Origin: Ahaetulla prasina
Lineage: Eukaryota; Chordata; Lepidosauria; Squamata; Colubridae
Assembly (NCBI RefSeq): GCF_028640845.1
Contig: NC_080541.1
Span: 176,008,502 to 176,072,501, forward strand
Length of the DNA stretch: 64,000 nt
Reading direction: 5' to 3'
Below, piece after piece: positions 58,551-64,000 of this stretch. Under the pieces are notes generated by a model. That model searched no databases. It was not told the DNA's origin and was given only the letters and a program-made list of their open reading frames with translations. Within the stretch, counting starts at the first letter, position 1. Each line of letters opens with the position of its first letter. The position numbers were made by a program, and so were the translations under genes.

Positions 58551-59045
58551 TAAAAACAGAGCTTTAAACAGAGGAATAAGAGTTGAAGGCCTCTCAAGTT
58601 TTTCAGGCAAACTGTTTCCAATTCTGTTCTTAGGTCTCCCCTAAACAATTATATACAGAAGGCTTGTAAGATTTTAACAATAGTGATAGGAGTGGCTTTT
58701 CTACTAGAAAACTCTCACTCCATCCCTCTCCTATCCCCCAAATGTATCATAAATTTTCGGCCTCCCTCAGTGACTTCATCACACCAGAAAACCTTCTATA
58801 GCCCTTTTGAAGGTCAACAAAGTTGTTGCTTTTCATATATTGCCCAACTTTTGCAGATTATGCATAGATTCAATTTTATTTGGTTATGAACTGAGTGGCT
58901 TCCAAATTACTCCTGTAACTGGAGGGAAGGATGTAGATCAGGATGGTTCTCAGACTATATCCAATACGGAAATGGATATCAAAGTATAGAAGGCATCAGC
59001 ATAGATTCAACCTGTCTGTATTTGGGCCAAAGAGAAGGCTGAAGG
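58551..59045. other. Intronic sequence, nothing recognised
   Basis: No exon or clear repeat. Short open frames only. Confidence 0.45.
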
Positions 59046-59364
59046 CAGGGGTGAAATGCGCCTGGATCGGACCGGCTCGCATGATCCGGTAGCGATGGCG
59101 GCTGCTGGTTCGGAGGACCGGTAGCAAAAATCCCTGGCCCTGCCCCCCTGCCTCTGCTGAGCCACACCATCTGCAGAGGTTGTTTTTTTTTTTACTTTTA
59201 AAAGCCGGTTTTTCTTCAGTCAAAACATGCCTTTAAAAGTAAACAAAAGCCTTTGAGGATCCCGCCCCTCAGCTGAGATCGGCAGAGACTTTAAACTTTT
59301 TTTAAAAAAAATTTAAAGTCTCTGGTGATCTCACTTGAGTTCCTCATCAACAGAACCTTACTTG

Positions 59365-59406
59365 TACTCTTACTTGTAGAAAACATGTTTTCTACAAGTA
59401 AGAGTA
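59365..59406. repeat. Perfect 42 bp palindrome
   Basis: Two 21 bp arms, TACTCTTACTTGTAGAAAAC plus A and its exact reverse complement, meet with no spacer at 59385/59386. It lies in the hAT element. A weaker palindrome (GACTTTAAA...TTTAAAGTC) lies at 59287..59321. Confidence 0.95.
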
Positions 59407-59564
59407 GAGATTCTAAGGCACTTACCTGATTACTGATGAACGCATGGCTCTTTTTCCAGCCCAAAAGCAGTTTCACTTTCAGCCCAGACAGAATCAATCG
59501 CTTAGCTAATCTATTTCCTCGGTGGCTGGCTTTGTTGGCTGAGGAACTCTGGGATTTGACGTCC

Positions 59565-59775
59565 AAAATAAAATAAAATAAAATAAAATAAAATAAAATA
59601 AAATAAAATAATAAAATAAAATAAAATAAAATAAAATAAAAAAAATAAAATAAAATAAAATAAAATAAAATAAAATAAAATAAAATAAAATAAAAAAATA
59701 AAATAAAATAAAAAAATAAAATAAAATAAAATAAAATAATAAAATAAAATAAAATAAAATAAAATAAAATAAAAT
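59565..59775. repeat. (AAAAT)n pentanucleotide array
   Basis: About 40 units of AAAAT with a few one-base length variants (59611, 59639, 59695, 59712, 59738). The Phe/Ile/Leu-rich minus frame across it is an artefact. Confidence 0.97.
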
Positions 59776-59857
59776 ATTTGTGCAGCTTTCTGAGATTTGG
59801 TGTGTTTCTGTAGTGTTTCACTCTAACTACACAAACACACAAAATCTCAGAAAGATA

Positions 59858-60010
59858 TATGTGGCATTGTGTGTGTGTGTGTGTGTGTCAGTTGTGTGTG
59901 TGTAAAGTGTGAAAACTGGTTTTTGAGCTTTTTGTGGCTGTGTGAAGTGTGAAGTGCAGCTGCTTTTACATTGTGTGTGAGTCAGTTGTGTTGTGTGTGT
60001 GTAAAGTGTG
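59858..60010. repeat. GT-rich simple repeat with duplicated flanks
   Basis: (GT)n runs at 59868..59888 and 59990..60002, each followed by GTAAAGTGTGAAARCTGGTT. A segment of about 110 bp is thus tandemly duplicated in the hAT interior. Confidence 0.8.
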
Positions 60011-60175
60011 AAAGCTGGTTTTTGGTACCTCTTATTGTTTTTTATACTTCGTTAATTATTTTTATTATTTATTATTATTGGCCATGCCCACCCAGTCATC
60101 TGACCACCAAGCCACGCCCACCAATTAAGCCACACCCACAGAACCGGTAGGGGAAATTTTTAGATTTCACCCCTG

Positions 60176-61307
60176 GCTGAAGGCTACAGAGGTCAAGCCT
60201 CAAAATGACTCACAATTCTCTCCTTGGGGCAACAATACTGGTCTGCTAAATGTGACTAGACTATGTAGTGGGATTGCAACATGAAAAAAGTAACAAAATT
60301 GAGTAAAGTAGAAAACAGTTATGTTGTTAAGAAAAACCTAGAAGCACTAAATGGGATTTCAGATCTACTGAAAAAACTAGAGCAATAAACCACTCTTTAC
60401 TGAAAAAAATAAATTCACATTTGGCACATGGCCAGATGCACTGTGCTCCTGTGTAATGGGATATCTGAGTAATTAATGCTGAGTACAGCCTATGATTTTG
60501 TAGTCTGTTGCAACGGTTCTTAAAGTAGAATGAGCGTAGCATAAAAACCAATCATTTGTTCTTATACTGCACACTATTTATAAAACCCATATGCTAGAAG
60601 CATGATGCAATTTAGTTAGAGAAGACAAAAAGGGAGATTTGAGCACTTGCTTTTAGTGAATTGAGTGCAAACAAACTGGTGTATTGGGAATGTGGGCTGA
60701 TGCTGATGCTGAAGTGTAATTGTTTTGTTATGTGCAGTCTTATAATTTATTAACCTGTTAGTATCAAAACTCAAACCACGTTGGGTAGAACTCTGCCACT
60801 ATAATAAGCAAATAATCAACTTCTAGTGGAGCATATGTTAAAACAAACACAGAATGATGTGACAATTTCCCAACTTCAACATAACAGTTAGGAAATAAAG
60901 TCTAGCAGAAATGTAGAAATGGGAGAAATTACATGTATTTAAGCATATTTAATCTCATAGCACAATCTGCTGTGCTTAACCAACATGGAAATAAATAAGT
61001 GTATAGCTAGCACAAGCCCTTTGAGTGGGAGAAACAAATTAGGGTGTTCACCTTTTTGAGCTAGTCTAGGCCTTTTAACAAGCAATATTTAGAAGGCAGG
61101 GACCTTTAGGGGCTACCCCATCTGCCCTTGATATGGACCTAAAAATAAGTGTTTATAATTGGGCAAAAAGAAATTACAGAGCTGAAATGGAGAAACTGTA
61201 ATCTTCACAATATTGTTGAACTACAATTCCCAGCAAACATCCAATGGTGAGGAACAGTTGGAGCACTACAGCAATATCACAAAGGCTACAGATTGCATAT
61301 CCTAGAA
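60176..61307. other. Intronic sequence, nothing recognised
   Basis: No exon or clear repeat family. Confidence 0.45.
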
Positions 61308-61430
61308 CAGGGGTCTCCAACCTTAGTAACTTTAAGGTTTGTGGACTTCAACTCCCAGAGCAAAGCTGGCCGAGGAACTCTGGGAGTTCAAGTCCACAAG
61401 CCTTAAAGTTACTAAGGTTGGAGACCCCTA
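61308..61430. mobile_element. Palindromic hAT MITE with perfect target duplication
   Basis: A 123 bp, nearly perfect palindrome from CAGGGGTCTCCAACCTTAGT to ACTAAGGTTGGAGACCCCTA. TCCTAGAA flanks both sides exactly (61300..61307 and 61431..61438). It belongs to the same family as MITE1 at 42404. High arm identity suggests a young copy. Confidence 0.94.
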
Positions 61431-63045
61431 TCCTAGAATACAACTTTTGTTGTGCTCTCTGCCTCATATTAAGAGTAGGTTTTCTCCTGCCAAAAAGTGA
61501 CACATAAATATTGCAATATTTTTAGTAGAGTTTGCTTTTTCTCTGAAGAACGACTAAAATTAGAAGTGAATTAAATTTTGCTTTCAGTTTCAAGGAGGCC
61601 TTTATCTGCAGGAGATGAGGGAAATTCTGTTATTTGACACTTGAATTCTGCAATATTTGTATGGGAGAATGGGGGAGGGAGCTTTTGGCAAATTATGGTC
61701 CAAAATTGCATGATTTTGATATGCTTCCTATCAGAGAACAGAGTAATACAGATGCAAAATAAGTGAACTCCATTCCCACATTCCCCAGCCTTGCAAGAAG
61801 CATCACAAGTGTAAAATGTGACCATTCTAGAATAGGATTACATCGGCACTGAAAACAGATATAGTGACACAGCTGTGTAGGGTTAAGGTGGTAGATGGCT
61901 TATCCATACTATGGTATTTCTAAGCTGTAGATTAATGTTTTTTTTCCACCATTCATCTTCCTGCCATGGTATTAAAAAGCAACCCGCTGCTGGGAACACA
62001 TTAGTGACTTGCAGCAGATTTTTCTTTGTGATGATAATTACAAAAAATAGAGAGACAATAACTATTAATATTTTATTGCAGTCTTTAATGAGCTAAAGCA
62101 GATCATATTGCAGTCCACTGGAACTTGGTTATTCTTCTATCTTTACCCTCCTCCTCCCAAAGGGAAGGGGGATTTCCTTTCTGACAAGCCTTAACTGCAT
62201 TATATATTCATAGTGTCTGGCATGTTTTCAGAATGCAAACAATCCTCTTTATCCTTATTCTTATGGTTTATGCATGCTACCTGATTCTACAAAAGACCCA
62301 AACACCTTTAAGCCTATAGTCAAGAGGAGAATCTGTTTTGCAACAAGAGGCTCAAAGGTGGGCTAGTTAAGAATGTGTCCCATAGGGACTTAGGGAATGA
62401 GTGTTAATGGTGCAAAGCACATCCTGAGCTGCAGGACAGGGAAATATAATCTTTTGTTGGCTGGGGGTTACAGTGTGCTCCTCTGTCTAGTTGAAGGCCG
62501 TGAGATGACCCTCCAGTGATATCACCAGATGATATAAGGGCAATTTTCTGCTCTTTTGAATGAGGTTAAAGATGGGGATATCAGAGGTCCTGGGATGCAA
62601 ACCTGTACCATTCCCAGCTTTGAAAGTGCCTAAATTGGCCTGAAATTATTCCACTGAAATGTGATTGCAAAATAGCAGAATTTGGGGCACTCAACAGGGG
62701 GTTATGAATGGGAAATAGAACAGCTTGTTACTACCATTTCCATTTTTGAAAAAGAAGTCACACTGCCCCAAATTGGCATTTTGCTGCTGAATTTTGTTGG
62801 CACTGTATTGGGATGTTGAGAAATCTTTGTGCTGTAAGCTGTAATGTTCATTACATAACTACTGACTTGCATTTGAGCCCACTTTTAAGCATTATATTTA
62901 AATCCATTTGTCTCAAAATTAAATTTATATTTAAAACCATTTTGAGTTTCTCTTTTGCATGGAGAAAGTAGAAGATAAAGGTATTTAAACAGTAGAGTAT
63001 AAGAATTCTCAAGACAAAAAATAACTTTGGAAAACTAAAACAGCA
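61431..63045. other. Intronic sequence, nothing recognised
   Basis: AT-rich intron without exon or clear repeat. Confidence 0.45.
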
Positions 63046-63475
63046 GGCAAACCGGGACCGAGCTACCTTCGGGACCGCCTACTGCCGCCTATAGCCTCCC
63101 ATCGACCTGTGCGCTCCCATAGGGAGGGGCTCCTCAGGGTGCCGTCAGTCAAACAATGTCGACTGGCGGCCCCCAGGGGGAGGGCCTTTTCTGTGGGGGC
63201 TCCAGCCCTATGGAACGAGCTGCCTCCGGGGCTGCGTCAACTCCCCGACCTTTTAAACACAAGCTCAAGACATTTTTATTCCACCGTGCAGGGCTAGCTT
63301 GAGGAAATTTTAAGAGGGGTTTTAGGATTGTTTATTTTATTGTTAATTTTAAAATTGGCCAGTTTATAATTGTTTTAATACGTTTTTAAGCTTATTTATG
63401 TATTAATCGTTTTATTTGGCTATACACTGCCCTGAGTCCTTCGGGAGAAGGGCGGTATAAAAATCTAATTAAATA
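63046..63475 (+). mobile_element. L2-like LINE 3' end
   Basis: Plus strand. The end of the ORF2 frame contains GRAFSVGAPALWNELPPGLR (63109..63297), followed by a 3' UTR that ends CCTTCGGGAGAAGGGCGGTA and a TAAAAATCTAATTAAATA tail. It is the same family as the minus-strand copy at 9046, but this copy begins further downstream (5' truncated at about 63046). GC-rich against AT-rich flanks. Confidence 0.85.
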
Positions 63476-64000
63476 TAATATAATATATAATATAAATAAA
63501 ATCTATTAATAATGTAAAATCAAAGACAGTATAGCTGTATTTTTAAAAGATTACTTAAGATTTTAAAAAATAATAAATGTCAGGACTTTTGCCTGAATTG
63601 TGAGATTTTAATTTCATGTTTTTCAATGTCAATTATTACTGAAACATTTTCCACTCAAATACTAAGTGTATTACTACTAAGGTTAATTTTGGTTCTGAGT
63701 ATACTATAAGATGTAGCAGCAGCAGCAAGGTTATTTATTCATGTCTGAGTAACAAACTAGCTGAGTAATAAACAAGCACTAATTTCTTACTACGACTAGG
63801 TTCATATATTGCATGAAGACATAGTGAATTTTGTTCAATTTTGACTCTGTAGGTTGCATAAACCAATTATTGGTGGCTTGGAGGATATGGTTAAATATAT
63901 ATTACTTGTACCCAATCTACATGGTTAATACAACAAACCATGGTTAAAATAATATAATGTGCTGTAAACCCAACCATATTTGAAAACTGAAGAACAAGCT
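63476..64000. other. Intronic sequence, nothing recognised
   Basis: AT-rich sequence with a short AATAT-rich patch just after the LINE tail. AACCATGGTTAAAA-type motifs near 63935 could not be assigned. Confidence 0.45.

Larger units (their letters stand above)
59046..60175. mobile_element. hAT-type non-autonomous element, 1.13 kb, perfect target duplication
   Basis: Starts CAGGGGTGAAATGCGCC and ends TTTAGATTTCACCCCTG. GCTGAAGG flanks it exactly on both sides (59038..59045 and 60176..60183). The outer 100-150 bp share ACCGGTAGCAAAAATCCCTG, CATGCCCACCCAGTC and AGAACCGGTAG with the element at 31208. The interior has a series of palindromes, a partial MITE (GGCTGAGGAACTCTGGGATT), a long AAAAT array and GT-rich repeats. 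No transposase ORF; the large minus frame here is the AAAAT repeat. Confidence 0.93.

Noticed and set aside
59291..59842. 183-codon hydrophobic minus frame that could be taken for a membrane protein
   Set aside because: It is the AAAAT array read as Phe, Ile, Leu and Tyr; there is no real sequence complexity.

Overview
This is vertebrate nuclear DNA, AT-rich and dense in interspersed repeats, from a squamate reptile and most likely a snake. The repeats point that way: a Sauria-type SINE whose tail resembles the BovB LINE end, an AATAG pentanucleotide array attached to what looks like a LINE tail, CR1, L2-like, L1 and Penelope-like remnants, a DIRS retrotransposon, and many short hAT-type non-autonomous DNA elements. 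No bacterial-style genes are present, and almost every open reading frame is noise or transposon debris.

The only host coding sequence I can defend is one 130 bp exon on the minus strand at 12931..13060. It has AG and GT splice borders and encodes a peptide with the CPIC motif that I recognise as part of RNF220, an E3 ubiquitin ligase. If so, the window is mostly RNF220 intron: coordinates above 13060 lie upstream of the exon in the gene and those below 12931 lie downstream. Several blocks with no recognisable repeat (5341..5570, 7190..7640, 10560..11040, 21880..22250, 24905..25345, 29660..29990, 41580..41900, 55780..56160) look like candidate conserved non-coding elements, but this can only be settled by alignment.

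Layout. 1..12930: intron with a composite AC/AT/GT microsatellite, CR1 pieces, an L2-like LINE 3' half, a tRNA-type SINE, a Penelope-like 3' end, an AATAG array and a hAT MITE. 12931..13060: exon. 13061..42395: long intron with scattered hAT MITEs (several with perfect 8 bp target duplications), SINEs, a Penelope-like fragment nested inside a Sauria SINE, and an L1 remnant. 42396..46120: a locally rearranged cluster. Segments A, B and C are each present twice and nearly identical, a broken Ty3/Gypsy pol fragment sits among them, and two chimeric MITEs mark crossover points. 47300..53852: a minus-strand DIRS-type tyrosine-recombinase retrotransposon with inverted terminal repeats, an internal complementary region, decayed gag, RT/RNase H and recombinase regions, and a 573 bp solo LTR inserted into it. 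53853..64000: intron with an inverted-repeat element, a 1.13 kb hAT element carrying a perfect 42 bp palindrome, a palindromic MITE and an L2-like 3' end.

The most interesting items are the DIRS element with its internal complementary region and a four-times repeated hairpin motif in its leader, the MITE-mediated duplication at 42.4-46.1 kb with swapped target-site duplications, the 32 bp array that differs in copy number between the two duplicate copies, and the shared-core hAT family.
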